Shown here: piece after piece, positions 16,864 through 23,965 of the stretch
How positions within the stretch are numbered: position 1 is the first letter of the stretch
How the letters are laid out: every line of letters begins with the position of its first letter
Assembly (NCBI GenBank): GCA_052389435.1
Contig: JBQTIB010000133.1
Coordinates: 1 to 33,569 of the forward strand
Reading direction: 5' to 3'
From: JBQTKD01 sp052389435
GTDB lineage: Bacteria; Actinomycetota; Actinomycetes; Sporichthyales; Sporichthyaceae
DNA: 33,569 nucleotides
The notes under the pieces: model-generated
What the model was told of the DNA's origin: nothing
The model's database searches: none
What the model saw: only the letters and a program-made list of their open reading frames with translations
Position numbers and translations under genes: made by a program

Positions 16864-17577
16864 ATGAAGTGGGCCAGCTGGCTCGACGAATACGACCGGG
16901 AAGCGCGTCTGGCTCCCGCGCTGTTGGCCTTGCTTCCGATCATCCTGGCGGCGATTGGGCTAGGGGTTCAACAGCACCGCGGCGCCGTTGCCATCGTCGG
17001 CATCTGCGTGGCAGTCGGCGTGCCGATGGTCGTCGCCAAGCAGGTCGCCGACCGCGGACGATCGGTAGAATCCAGACTGTTTTTGCAGTGGGGAGCCCCA
17101 CCAACGACGCTGCTCCTCGTTCCCCCCGACGACGCCGCCATGGGTGAGATGCAGCGACAGCGGCGCGCCCGCCTCGAGCAGATCTCGGGCATCACCCTGC
17201 CAGCGAGCCCTCGCCTGTCCGACGCGGACGTCGAGACCTACCAGGCAGCGGTCCGTTCGCTCATCGAGCACACTCGCGACCGGACCAAGTTCCCCGTCGT
17301 GTGGTCGGAGCTCAAGAACTACGGGTTCGAACGGAACACGCTCGGCCTCCGCAAGGTAGGGGCTGCAGGATCGAGCGTCTCCACGCTCGCTCTCCTGGGA
17401 GGCGCGGTGTCGGGCCTGAGCGGCGGACCCGTGTCCGTCCCGGTGACTCTTGCTCTGGCGATGGTCTGCGCGCTCATTGGGCTCGCGTGGTGGCGGATCC
17501 CCAGCGAGCAAAGAGTTCGGGCGGCCGCAAACCGGTACGCCGAGCGACTTCTCGATGCTGCTGCGGTACTTCGCTGA
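16864..17577 (+). CDS. Four-TM membrane protein paired with the MBL hydrolase, function unknown
   Basis: The 237-residue protein has two hydrophobic hairpins. One is near the N-terminus (about 17-35 and 40-58). The other is near the C-terminus (about 168-210, LALLGGAVSGL and LALAMVCALIGLAWW). A soluble middle of about 100 residues separates them. Conserved-looking pieces are DREARLAPALLALLP at the start, QWGAPPTTLLL, and ELKNYGFERNTLGLRKVG before the last hairpin. From memory, similar signatures (RxARLxPALLALLP with NYGFxRNxxGLK) recur in hypothetical membrane proteins next to MBL-fold or XRE genes in diverse bacteria. I know of no assigned function. Overall shape, paired TM hairpins with a cytosolic core beside a hydrolase, resembles membrane effectors of defence systems; this is inference. 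It directly follows the MBL gene. Confidence 0.75.
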   Translation: MKWASWLDEYDREARLAPALLALLPIILAAIGLGVQQHRGAVAIVGICVAVGVPMVVAKQVADRGRSVESRLFLQWGAPPTTLLLVPPDDAAMGEMQRQRRARLEQISGITLPASPRLSDADVETYQAAVRSLIEHTRDRTKFPVVWSELKNYGFERNTLGLRKVGAAGSSVSTLALLGGAVSGLSGGPVSVPVTLALAMVCALIGLAWWRIPSEQRVRAAANRYAERLLDAAAVLR

Positions 17578-17709
17578 CAGGGCCCGTCGCCACCACGGTA
17601 TCGACCAACCACGGTGCACGCGCCGCCGGTCGGCATCCGGGTCGAGGTGCGATTAGGCCGCGCCGTGGTCACCCAGGACTGCGCGCTCGGGCCCCTCAGC
17701 GCGGGGCGC

Positions 17710-17735
17710 CTGCGGAAGAGCGGACCGGAACTCCG
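17710..17735 (+). repeat. Copy 1 of a 26-base inverted repeat pair
   Basis: Begins CTGCGGAAGAGCGGACC and ends GGAACTCCG. It matches the minus strand at 18310-18334 except for one extra A. Confidence 0.65.
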
Positions 17736-18037
17736 AAAGTGGGCTATCCGACGGTATCCGCAGTTGAACGTCGTCGTCGGCGGCGTGCCCGTTGCGTACC
17801 CGATCAGACCGGCAGCACCGCCTGCACCAGCCGGTGCGGGTGCCCAGCGGCGGCCTGTCGCGGTCGAGGATGGTCACTCAGGGTCTAGGGCACCTCGCTG
17901 ACCTGCAGCATATTCGCGCGGTACTCGCGCTCATGGGCGGGAAGTGCCTTCTAAGCATTCCGTCGCCGGCGCCGCCGGGTGCGCCACTCCCCTCCTGCCG
18001 CCCCCGTAGCTGCCAACCTCGGCCGCCGCGACGTGGG

Positions 18038-18077
18038 TCAAGGGTCGCGAAGCGATCGCGCAGCGACCCGCCCTTGA
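18038..18077. repeat. Long GC-rich hairpin sharing a 15-base core with 11781-11795
   Basis: TCAAGGG (18038-18044) pairs with CCCTTGA (18071-18077), and TCGC with GCGA inside, around the palindrome GCGATCGC. The segment 18054-18068 recurs exactly at 11781-11795, there without the outer arms. There is no T-run, so it is not an obvious terminator. Confidence 0.5.
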
Positions 18078-18309
18078 GGCACGACGCGGCGGCCGAACAA
18101 TCGAGCAGCGGGGGCGAGCCGCCCTGAAAGCGGGTTCGCGTGACCGCCCTACCAGGCGGCCGAATCGGTCACACATTGGTCACATCAACGACGGTCAACC
18201 ACGGATCTCGAAAGCGTCGCACGGCATGACGATCGGCGGCACCATCGCGGTGACCTGCACGAATACGGTCGTCGCGGTAAAGGGCGGTCCTCTGCGGAAG
18301 TCCTGCCCG

Positions 18310-18334
18310 CGGAGTTCCGGTCCGCTCTCCGCAG
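18310..18334 (-). repeat. Copy 2 of the 25-26-base inverted repeat pair
   Basis: Minus-strand copy of 17710-17735 with a single-base deletion. The pair lies about 600 bases apart in inverted orientation. Confidence 0.65.
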
Positions 18335-18414
18335 GCAGGTTTACAACGTCAGGCGGAGCGGCCACCCGGCATTGCACGTCGCCGCTGGCAGCGGGCCAAC
18401 GATCTGATGAATCG

Positions 18415-19620
18415 TCACTTCGTCTCGATAGCCATGCGACTGAGCGCGTCCGCAATCTCACGGGGCCGGTCCTGGGCCACGCGCTGGTAGGCGAGCGCCA
18501 TGTTCGGAGTGGCATGGCCGAGCCGGTCCTGCAGCTCGCGCACGGTGGCACCTGCGCGAGCGGCGAGCGTCGCGCCGATGCCGCGCAGGTGGTGGAACAC
18601 CAGGTCGTCCCGCCCGATCTTGTGCCGGGCCGTCTCGAACGCCTCTCGCAGGACGTCTGCCGAGACGCTGACGCTGGGGTTCATGCCGGCCGGGAACACC
18701 CAGGCCGAACGCCCGGACGCGCACCTCGTCGCCAAATGCTCGCGTAGGTCCGGGACGATGTGCGGCGGCAGCGGCACGTCCCGCGTACCGGCCTCGCTCT
18801 TGGGCAGCTTCTCCTCGCGACCGGCGCTGGTGCGGCCGACCGATCGCCGGACGTGGACGACGCCGAACTGCACCGGCGCATCGGCGGCGCTGAGCGTCAC
18901 GTCCGCCCGCTGCAGGCCGATCACCTCCCCGATGCGGAGGCTGGCCCAGACGCCGAGGTCGACGGCGCAGCGATAGTGCGACGGCATCGCCGCCCGAAGC
19001 TCGGCGATCTCCGCGAGCGTCGCCATGGCGGGCTCCTTGGCTCGCCGGTACTGACCCGCGCCCTTGATCTTGCAGGGGTTGGAGGAGATCAGGTCGTCGC
19101 CGACCGCCGTTTCGAGGATCGTCTTGAACAGGCTGTAGGTGTTCGCCACGGCGCGCGGCTTGCTCTTGTCCAGCCGGCCGTACCACTGGCGCACCGAGGT
19201 TGAGGTGATCGCGTCCAGCGGCACGTCGCCCCACCGCGGCGTCAAGTGCCGGTCCAGCAGCGAGCGGTAGAGATCCCGCGTTCGGGTGGCCAGCGGCCGT
19301 TGTTCCAGCCATGCCTCCGCGTACGTGCCGAACGACGGCAGGCCGACCGGCTCCGGGTCCTCGACGATGGACGCGTTGGGCGATACCCAGGTGCCCTCGT
19401 CGATCTGGACGCGAACCCGGGCCAGCGCCCTGTCGGCATCGCCCCGGGTCGGGAAGGTCGCCGAGCCGCCCGGGGAGTAGGCGGTGTACTGCCGCCCGTC
19501 CGGGCCGGTGTAGCGAGCCTGGAACCGCTTCGGCGCCCGCTGTCGAATGCTGCCGAAGGAGGCTCGACGCCCCTTGGCGTTGCCGCCCCCGCTGCGTGCC
19601 CGTTCGACCAACTCCGCCAT
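18415..19620 (-). CDS. Tyrosine recombinase (integrase) of the integrated element
   Basis: The 401-residue site-specific recombinase integrates and excises the element. The N-terminal part carries an AP2-like arm-binding domain (FQARYTGPDGRQYTAYSPGG) and a SAM-like core-binding domain (TYAEAWLEQRPLATRTRDLY). The catalytic domain shows SLRIGEVIGL (Arg I, about 227), HHLRGIGATLA (HxxR, about 341), DRLGHATPNMA and the nucleophile Tyr in ALAYQRV (about 378). The frame is open to ATG at 19737, but that extension runs through palindromes. ATG at 19620 (MAELVERARSGGG) gives the usual N-terminus, so I chose it. It sits about 180 bases from a tRNA 3'-end fragment and reads away from it, the classic layout. 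All catalytic residues are present. Confidence 0.9.
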   Translation of the reverse strand: MAELVERARSGGGNAKGRRASFGSIRQRAPKRFQARYTGPDGRQYTAYSPGGSATFPTRGDADRALARVRVQIDEGTWVSPNASIVEDPEPVGLPSFGTYAEAWLEQRPLATRTRDLYRSLLDRHLTPRWGDVPLDAITSTSVRQWYGRLDKSKPRAVANTYSLFKTILETAVGDDLISSNPCKIKGAGQYRRAKEPAMATLAEIAELRAAMPSHYRCAVDLGVWASLRIGEVIGLQRADVTLSAADAPVQFGVVHVRRSVGRTSAGREEKLPKSEAGTRDVPLPPHIVPDLREHLATRCASGRSAWVFPAGMNPSVSVSADVLREAFETARHKIGRDDLVFHHLRGIGATLAARAGATVRELQDRLGHATPNMALAYQRVAQDRPREIADALSRMAIETK

Positions 19621-19668
19621 GGCCAGATCCCCGTCAGTTTTCCACCCTGCCAAAACCCCGCCGGCCAG

Positions 19669-19772
19669 TTTTTGGCCAGATGATCTGGCCAAAAACGGTA
19701 ATCGGCGGTGATCGGCGGTCACTCGACCGACATCCATTATTGCAGGTCAGAGGGCATATTTGGCCTCTGACC
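19669..19772. promoter_or_regulatory. Palindrome cluster between integrase and attachment site
   Basis: Three structures lie in 104 bases. A near-perfect palindrome has 13-bp arms around one G (TTTTTGGCCAGAT at 19669-19681 and its complement at 19683-19695). A tandem 10-base repeat ATCGGCGGTG/ATCGGCGGTC lies at 19701-19720. A 9-bp inverted repeat GGTCAGAGG/CCTCTGACC lies at 19745-19753 and 19764-19772. Position suggests integrase arm or excisionase sites and control of the integrase promoter. Confidence 0.55.
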
Positions 19773-19797
19773 AGGAGATCTTCCAACGTCGAGATTT

Positions 19798-19823
19798 AGG
19801 TTCGAATCCTGCCGGGGGCACGA
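19798..19823 (+). other. Attachment site: 3'-end fragment of a tRNA gene (probably tRNA-Arg)
   Basis: Bases 19799-19823 read as the T-loop and acceptor end of a tRNA: GGTTCGAATCC, then TGCCGGGGGCA plus CGA. The upstream T-stem half (TTTAGG) does not pair fully with CCTGC, and no anticodon arm precedes it. It is therefore a fragment left by integration, not a gene. The acceptor end GGGGGCA would pair with a GCCCCC start, as in several actinobacterial tRNA-Arg genes. The intact tRNA should lie at the far left end of the element, outside this window. Confidence 0.75.
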
Positions 19824-19829
19824 GCTTCA

Positions 19830-19876
19830 GGCGACCCGTGTCTGCGGGCGCAGATCGGGTCGCCCGGTTGTTTTGC
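19830..19876 (+). terminator. Rho-independent-like terminator of the original tRNA gene
   Basis: GGCGACCCG (19830-19838) and CGGGTCGCC (19856-19864) form a perfect 9-bp stem, followed by GGTTGTTTT. It lies just after the tRNA 3' end, where a tRNA terminator belongs. Confidence 0.65.
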
Positions 19877-19905
19877 GCGACTTCGTCGCGCGGCGCCCCG
19901 AGGGG

Positions 19906-20334
19906 TCAGACCGGCTCGACGACCAGCACGGGAATCAGCCGGTCGGTCTTCTCCTGGTACTCCGCGTAGGGCGGGAAGGCCTCGACCGCGCGCGCCCACC
20001 ATTCCTCGCGCTCCGCGCCGTCGACCTCGCGGGTCGTGTAGTTCGCGACGGTGGTGCCGTCCTGCAGCTTGACCGCGGGATTCGCCTGCACGTTCGCATA
20101 CCAGGCCGGGTGTTCGGGGGCTCCGCCCTTGCTGGCGATCATCGCGTACCGCCCGTCGTGCTCGACCCGCATCAACGGTACGAGGCGTTCCTTGCCGGTC
20201 TTCGCGCCGATCACGGTGAACAGGACGACCGGGCGGTCGAAAACGGTCACGCCGTCGGTGGTTCCGGTGCGCAGGATCTGTTCGGTCTGGTCGCGGACCC
20301 ACTCGGTCGGGCTGCGCTCTGCTTGTGTCGTCAT
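19906..20334 (-). CDS. Deazaflavin (F420)-dependent nitroreductase family protein (DUF385)
   Basis: The 142-residue protein belongs to the Ddn-like split-barrel family. Typical pieces are VVLFTVIGAKTGKERLVPLMRVEHDGRYAMIASKGG, which holds the F420-phosphate and substrate face, then HPAWYANVQANPAVKLQDG and an aromatic tail, PPYAEYQEKTDRLIPVLVVEP. Members use F420H2 to reduce quinones or nitro compounds; the substrate here is unknown. The frame is open to 20391, but MTTQAERSPTEWVRDQ from ATG at 20334 is the normal start. It is the first chromosomal gene right of the attachment site. Confidence 0.85.
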   Translation of the reverse strand: MTTQAERSPTEWVRDQTEQILRTGTTDGVTVFDRPVVLFTVIGAKTGKERLVPLMRVEHDGRYAMIASKGGAPEHPAWYANVQANPAVKLQDGTTVANYTTREVDGAEREEWWARAVEAFPPYAEYQEKTDRLIPVLVVEPV

Positions 20335-20468
20335 GAAGGGCTCAACCACGCCGACGGCGCGGATCTTCCCTTCCGAAGCATGGGACGGCACGCGACGCCT
20401 CCCGTCCGGGGCAGACTTCCCGCCATGGAACAGCGCGCCGGACGTGCGGATCGGGTCGTCCTCGATGA

Positions 20469-20594
20469 CCCGGCGGGCTGCTGAAGCATCTCGCCCTCGT
20501 CGAGGACCACAACATCACCCGCAAGTTCCTCGACTCTCCGCTCGCCGTAATCGGCTGGCGCCCGGTCCGCGCCGCCGGCAGCCTCCGGTCATGA
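20469..20594 (+). pseudogene. Possible remnant of a DinB/DUF664-like protein
   Basis: An open piece reads GLLKHLALVEDHNITRKFLD, which resembles the conserved LLKHLxxVE helix of DinB/DUF664 (mycothiol-transferase-like) proteins. It has no start codon in frame and no C-terminal half. It ends in a TGA overlapping the ATG of the methyltransferase. An ATG at 20425 lies in another frame. I read it as a deletion remnant; the family link is tentative. Confidence 0.3.
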
Positions 20595-21280
20595 GCTGGG
20601 ACGAGGAGTTCGCGCGGGGCTACGACGCCTGGGCGGCGAACACGACGGCGGACGTCGCGTTCTACGTCGACCTCGCCCGACGGACCGACGGCCCCTTCGT
20701 CGAGCTCGCGATCGGCAACGGACGCGTGGCGATCCCCGTCGCGAAGGCGACGGGGCGCCCGGTGATCGGATTCGACGTGTCGCCGGCGATGCTCGAGCAG
20801 GCGCGGATCAACGCGAAGGTGGCCGAGGTGTCGCTGGACCTGCGCGCCGCGGACATGCGCGACCTCGCGTTGGACGAGCCGGCCGGACTGATCTACTGCC
20901 CGTTCGGCTCGCTGCTGCATCTGCCGACCTGGGCGGACCGGCGACGCGTCTTCGAACGGGTGCTCGCCGCGTTGCGCCCCGCCGGGCGGTTCGCGTGGAA
21001 CGCGCTGGCCTTCGACCACCGCGTCGCCGCGCGCCTCGACGGCACCCACCGCGACGAGCCGGTCCCGCACACCGTCCGGTACGCCGTCGGCGACGGGCGA
21101 ATAGACCTCGTCCTCGACGGCGGCGGCGTCAGCTCGGTCTGGTGGGCGACTCGCAACGAGTGGCTCGGCCTGCTCGACGTCGCGGGGCTCGAACTGGAGT
21201 CGCTGCACGGCGGCTTCGCCGGCGAACCCGCCGCCGACGACTCTTCGCAGTACGTGTTCGTCGCCCGCCGCCCGGGCTGA
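20591..21280 (+). CDS. SAM-dependent class I methyltransferase
   Basis: The 229-residue protein has a Rossmann-type methyltransferase fold. FVELAIGNGRVAIPVA (about residues 36-51) is the SAM-binding motif I, VIGFDVSPAML motif post-I, LRAADMRDLAL motif II, and LIYCPFGSLLHLPTW the following strand. The ATG at 20591 starts MSWDEEFARGYDAWAA, a normal N-terminus; the longer open frame upstream is noise. The substrate cannot be told from sequence. It stands alone, with about 195 gene-free bases before the next gene. Confidence 0.85.
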   Translation: MSWDEEFARGYDAWAANTTADVAFYVDLARRTDGPFVELAIGNGRVAIPVAKATGRPVIGFDVSPAMLEQARINAKVAEVSLDLRAADMRDLALDEPAGLIYCPFGSLLHLPTWADRRRVFERVLAALRPAGRFAWNALAFDHRVAARLDGTHRDEPVPHTVRYAVGDGRIDLVLDGGGVSSVWWATRNEWLGLLDVAGLELESLHGGFAGEPAADDSSQYVFVARRPG

Positions 21281-21475
21281 GCCCGCCGGTCGAGGTGCGC
21301 CGTCTCGCTGGGGCCAACTCGCGGCTGTGCCCGACTGTACGAAGCGGTCCGAACGCCGACCTCCTCGACCGACACCGCGTCGGCCGCCTGCCCGACCGGT
21401 GCGGGCAGCCCGCCGGCACTCGGCTTGGTGTCTCCCCCTGTGTTCACGACCTTCCCGCCAGGGGACGATGGGGGC

Positions 21476-22171
21476 ATGAAGGTCGAGGTCTGGTCAGACG
21501 TGACGTGTCCGTGGTGCGGCATCGGCTTTCACCGACTGCGCTCCGCGTTGGCGGCGTTCGAGCACGGCGCCAAGGTCGAGGTGGTGCACCGCTCGTTCGA
21601 ACTGGCGCCGAACGCGCCCGACGGCGTCTGGCCCGTGCGGGAGAACATGGCCGCCAAGTACGCGATGAGCCCGGAGCAGGTCGAGGCGAGCCTCGACCGG
21701 ATCGAGGCCGTCGCGGCCGCGGAGGGGATCGCGCCGTACCGGCTGCGGGACAACGTCGTCGGCAGCACCGCCCTCGCGCACGAGTTCCTCGCGATCGCCC
21801 GCAGTCGCGGCGTCGGCGAGGAGGCGTGGGCGGCGGTGTTCGACCGCTACTTCGGCCAGGCCGCGTCGGTTTTCGACGTCGACTCGCTCGTGGACCTGGC
21901 CGAGGACGTCGGCCTCGATCCCGACCGGACGCGTCGCTTCCTGACCGAACGGCGGTTCCGCTTCACCGTCGAGACCGACGACCAGGCGCTGCGCTCGCGT
22001 GGGGTCAACGCCGTGCCGTACCACCTGTTCGCCGGCCGCTTCGCGCTGCCGGGCACGGACACGGTCGAGGTGCTGCTCAACGCGCTCAACCTGGCCTGGG
22101 AGCGCGAGGGCGCCCTCGAGGACGCGGTGCTCGGCCGCGGCGAGGTGTGCGGCCCGGACGGCTGCGCCTAG
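21476..22171 (+). CDS. DsbA/FrnE-like thioredoxin-fold oxidoreductase
   Basis: The 231-residue cytosolic protein of the DsbA/FrnE branch has the active site CPWC early (WSDVTCPWCGIG, about residues 7-18), a helical insert with RIEAVAAAEGIAPY and AHEFLAIARSRG, and the cis-Pro loop GVNAVPYHLF near the end. FrnE-like proteins act as thiol-disulfide exchange enzymes in oxidative stress or antibiotic pathways. ATG at 21476 (MKVEVWSD) is chosen over the upstream open frame because it starts the fold and follows a G-rich site. It ends in GEVCGPDGCA, a usual family tail. Confidence 0.88.
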   Translation: MKVEVWSDVTCPWCGIGFHRLRSALAAFEHGAKVEVVHRSFELAPNAPDGVWPVRENMAAKYAMSPEQVEASLDRIEAVAAAEGIAPYRLRDNVVGSTALAHEFLAIARSRGVGEEAWAAVFDRYFGQAASVFDVDSLVDLAEDVGLDPDRTRRFLTERRFRFTVETDDQALRSRGVNAVPYHLFAGRFALPGTDTVEVLLNALNLAWEREGALEDAVLGRGEVCGPDGCA

Positions 22172-22226
22172 GCACACGGCCTAGCCCCGCAGGACTGTTC
22201 GGGCGCGCCGAGGGAAGCTCGCAGGA

Positions 22227-22985
22227 ATGTCCGATGCGAGCCGGGCGACCTGGGAACGACGCACGCGCATCCCTCTCGTGGTGGGCGCCGCGGCGTTCCT
22301 CGGCGCCTACGCCTGGCCGATCCTCGACCCGGACCTGGGCTCCGGACCGCGCGCGGCCTGCTGGGTCGTCGGCATCGGGCTGTGGGTGCTTTTCGGGCTG
22401 GACTACCTCGTGCGCCTGGTGCTGGCCGAGCGCCGGGCCCGGTTCGTGCGGGCGAACTGGCTGGATCTGCTCACGTTGGCCATGCCGATGTTCCGGCCGT
22501 TGCAGGCCCTGCGGTTCCTGGTCGCCCTGAACATGCTGGCCAAGCGCGGCGCCGGCTTCGTCCGGGGCCGGGTCGTGGCCTCGGTGTGCGCCGCGGTCGG
22601 CGTCGGCGGATTCGTCGCGGCTCTCGCGATGCTCGACGCGGAACGCGCCAACCCCGAGGCGAACATCCGCAGCTTCGGCGACGCCGCGTGGTGGGCCGCG
22701 GTCACGGTGCCGACCGTCGGCTACGGCGACCGGTACCCGACGACGACCGCGGGCCGGTTCATCGGCGCCGCGCTCATGCTCACCGGGATCGCACTGCTCG
22801 GCGTGGTCACCGCGGCGATCGCCTCGTGGTTCGTCGAGAAGATGTCCGAGGTCGAGGCCGGGCACGCGGAGACGCAGGAGGACCTGGCCGAACTGCTTGC
22901 CGAGGTACGGGCGCTGCGAGCGGAGTTGGCCGAGCGGGAGGACCGGCCGGCGGTCGCGCAGCACGGAGCGCGCCGACACACCTGA
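22227..22985 (+). CDS. Voltage-gated-type potassium channel
   Basis: The 252-residue integral membrane protein has several hydrophobic segments before the pore. The S3-S4-like part is WLDLLTLAMPMFRPLQALRFLVAL with few charges. The pore loop and filter are AAVTVPTVGYGDRYP (TVGYGD at about 162-167), followed by the last helix GAALMLTGIALLGVVTAAIASWFV. A C-terminal coiled coil of about 40 residues (EDLAELLAEVRALRAELAERE) probably holds the tetramer. The canonical filter says K+ selective. It ends 7 bases from the convergent pirin gene. Confidence 0.88.
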   Translation: MSDASRATWERRTRIPLVVGAAAFLGAYAWPILDPDLGSGPRAACWVVGIGLWVLFGLDYLVRLVLAERRARFVRANWLDLLTLAMPMFRPLQALRFLVALNMLAKRGAGFVRGRVVASVCAAVGVGGFVAALAMLDAERANPEANIRSFGDAAWWAAVTVPTVGYGDRYPTTTAGRFIGAALMLTGIALLGVVTAAIASWFVEKMSEVEAGHAETQEDLAELLAEVRALRAELAEREDRPAVAQHGARRHT

Positions 22986-22992
22986 CGCCCCA

Positions 22993-23955
22993 TCAGCCTC
23001 GTGGGCGCAGCGTGGTCGTCGGCATCTCCGGAGCCGGCAGGGTGTGCGTCCACTCCGCCGGGAAGTGCCCGAAGCGACCGCCTAGCAGCTCTTCGCGTTC
23101 GCGCTGCCAGGTCGCGCGGAAGTCCACGACCTCCTCGTGCGTGCGCCCGACGAAGTTCCACCACATCACGATCCGCTCCCCGAACGGCTCTCCTCCGAGG
23201 ACGAGCAGCCGGGTCTCGACGGGGGCGGACACGACGACCTGCCGGCGGCCGCGCGGGACGTAGACGACCTCGCCGGGCTCGGCCACCCGGTCGGCGACGT
23301 GCACCAGGCCGGTGTCGCACAGGAAGCCGTGTTCGTGCTCGGGATCGAGGTCCACCACGACGCTGCGCCCGGCGTCCACCCGCAGTTCCGCACCGATCAG
23401 AGCCGTGTGCGTGGCCACCGGCGAGACCGCCCCGAACAGGCCGCCGAGAAACACCCGGGCGGTGGCGCCGTCGAGGTCGATCTCCTCCGGCGCGTAGTGG
23501 TGGAACGACGGGTCGACGAACCTGGCCGCGGCCGGCAGCGCGAGCCAGAGTTGCACGCCGTGCAGTACGGGCGTGTCCAGGGCGGAGAACTCCGAGTGGG
23601 CGATCCCCGAACCGGCGGTCATCAGGTTCAGTTCGCCCGGGCGTACCCAGGCGTGGGCGCCGGTGGTGTCGCGATGCTCGATCTGCCCGGTGAACAGCCA
23701 CGACGCGGTGGCCAGCCCGGTGTGGGGGTGGCCCGGCACCGCCATCCCGCCGGAGGCGGCGACGTCGTCCGGGCCGTAGTGGTCGACGAAGCACCACGCG
23801 CCGATCAGCGACCGGCGACGCTGCGGCAGGCTGCGTCGCACCGTCATGGCGCGCGGCCCGCCGAGCGGAACCGCGGTGAACGGCAGCACGACGGGCTCCT
23901 GGACGGAGCCCTCGGCCCCGCAGGTCACCGGCCCGCCCGCGGCGGTGGTGCTCAC
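22993..23955 (-). CDS. Pirin family protein
   Basis: This 320-residue bicupin contains GAWCFVDHYGPDDV, the metal-site region HPHTGLATASWLFTGQIEHRD, and GSGIAHSEFS in the N-terminal cupin, and the C-terminal pirin domain ending with IVMWWNFVGRTHEEV. Pirins bind iron; some act as quercetinases, and others as redox sensors. The open frame reaches 24216, but that extension lies over the neighbouring gene. GTG at 23955 (VSTTAAGGPVTC), 11 bases after the upstream stop, gives the normal length. It likely shares a transcript with the Cys-rich protein gene. Confidence 0.88.
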   Translation of the reverse strand: MSTTAAGGPVTCGAEGSVQEPVVLPFTAVPLGGPRAMTVRRSLPQRRRSLIGAWCFVDHYGPDDVAASGGMAVPGHPHTGLATASWLFTGQIEHRDTTGAHAWVRPGELNLMTAGSGIAHSEFSALDTPVLHGVQLWLALPAAARFVDPSFHHYAPEEIDLDGATARVFLGGLFGAVSPVATHTALIGAELRVDAGRSVVVDLDPEHEHGFLCDTGLVHVADRVAEPGEVVYVPRGRRQVVVSAPVETRLLVLGGEPFGERIVMWWNFVGRTHEEVVDFRATWQREREELLGGRFGHFPAEWTHTLPAPEMPTTTLRPRG

Positions 23956-23965
23956 GACCGCGCGG

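Larger units (their letters stand above)
17578..18414. other. 840-base stretch without a clear gene, with inverted and hairpin repeats
   Basis: No frame here is convincing. The best two are a plus-strand frame at 17614-17901 (GPLSAGRLRKSGPELRKWAI) and a minus-strand frame ending at 18195 (LPAESGPELRGQDF, VQVTAMVPPIVMP). Both contain SGPELR because they share a nearly identical 25-26-base segment in opposite orientation. They may be relics of two copies of one gene. A long hairpin lies at 18038-18077. I read the whole stretch as decayed element DNA next to the integrase. Confidence 0.5.

Noticed and set aside
16511..17147. Continuation of the MBL frame beyond the frameshift
   Set aside because: It is Arg-rich nonsense, whereas the conserved MBL C-terminus is in the next frame.
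19621..19737. 39-residue N-terminal extension of the integrase
   Set aside because: It is encoded by the palindrome cluster and lacks family resemblance. ATG 19620 fits better.
19798..19823. Functional tRNA gene
   Set aside because: Only the T-loop and acceptor 3' half are present, the T-stem is mispaired, and no anticodon arm precedes it.
22168..22184. CTAGGC/GCCTAG hairpin after the DsbA-like gene as terminator
   Set aside because: The stem is only six bases and there is no T-run. Too weak to list.
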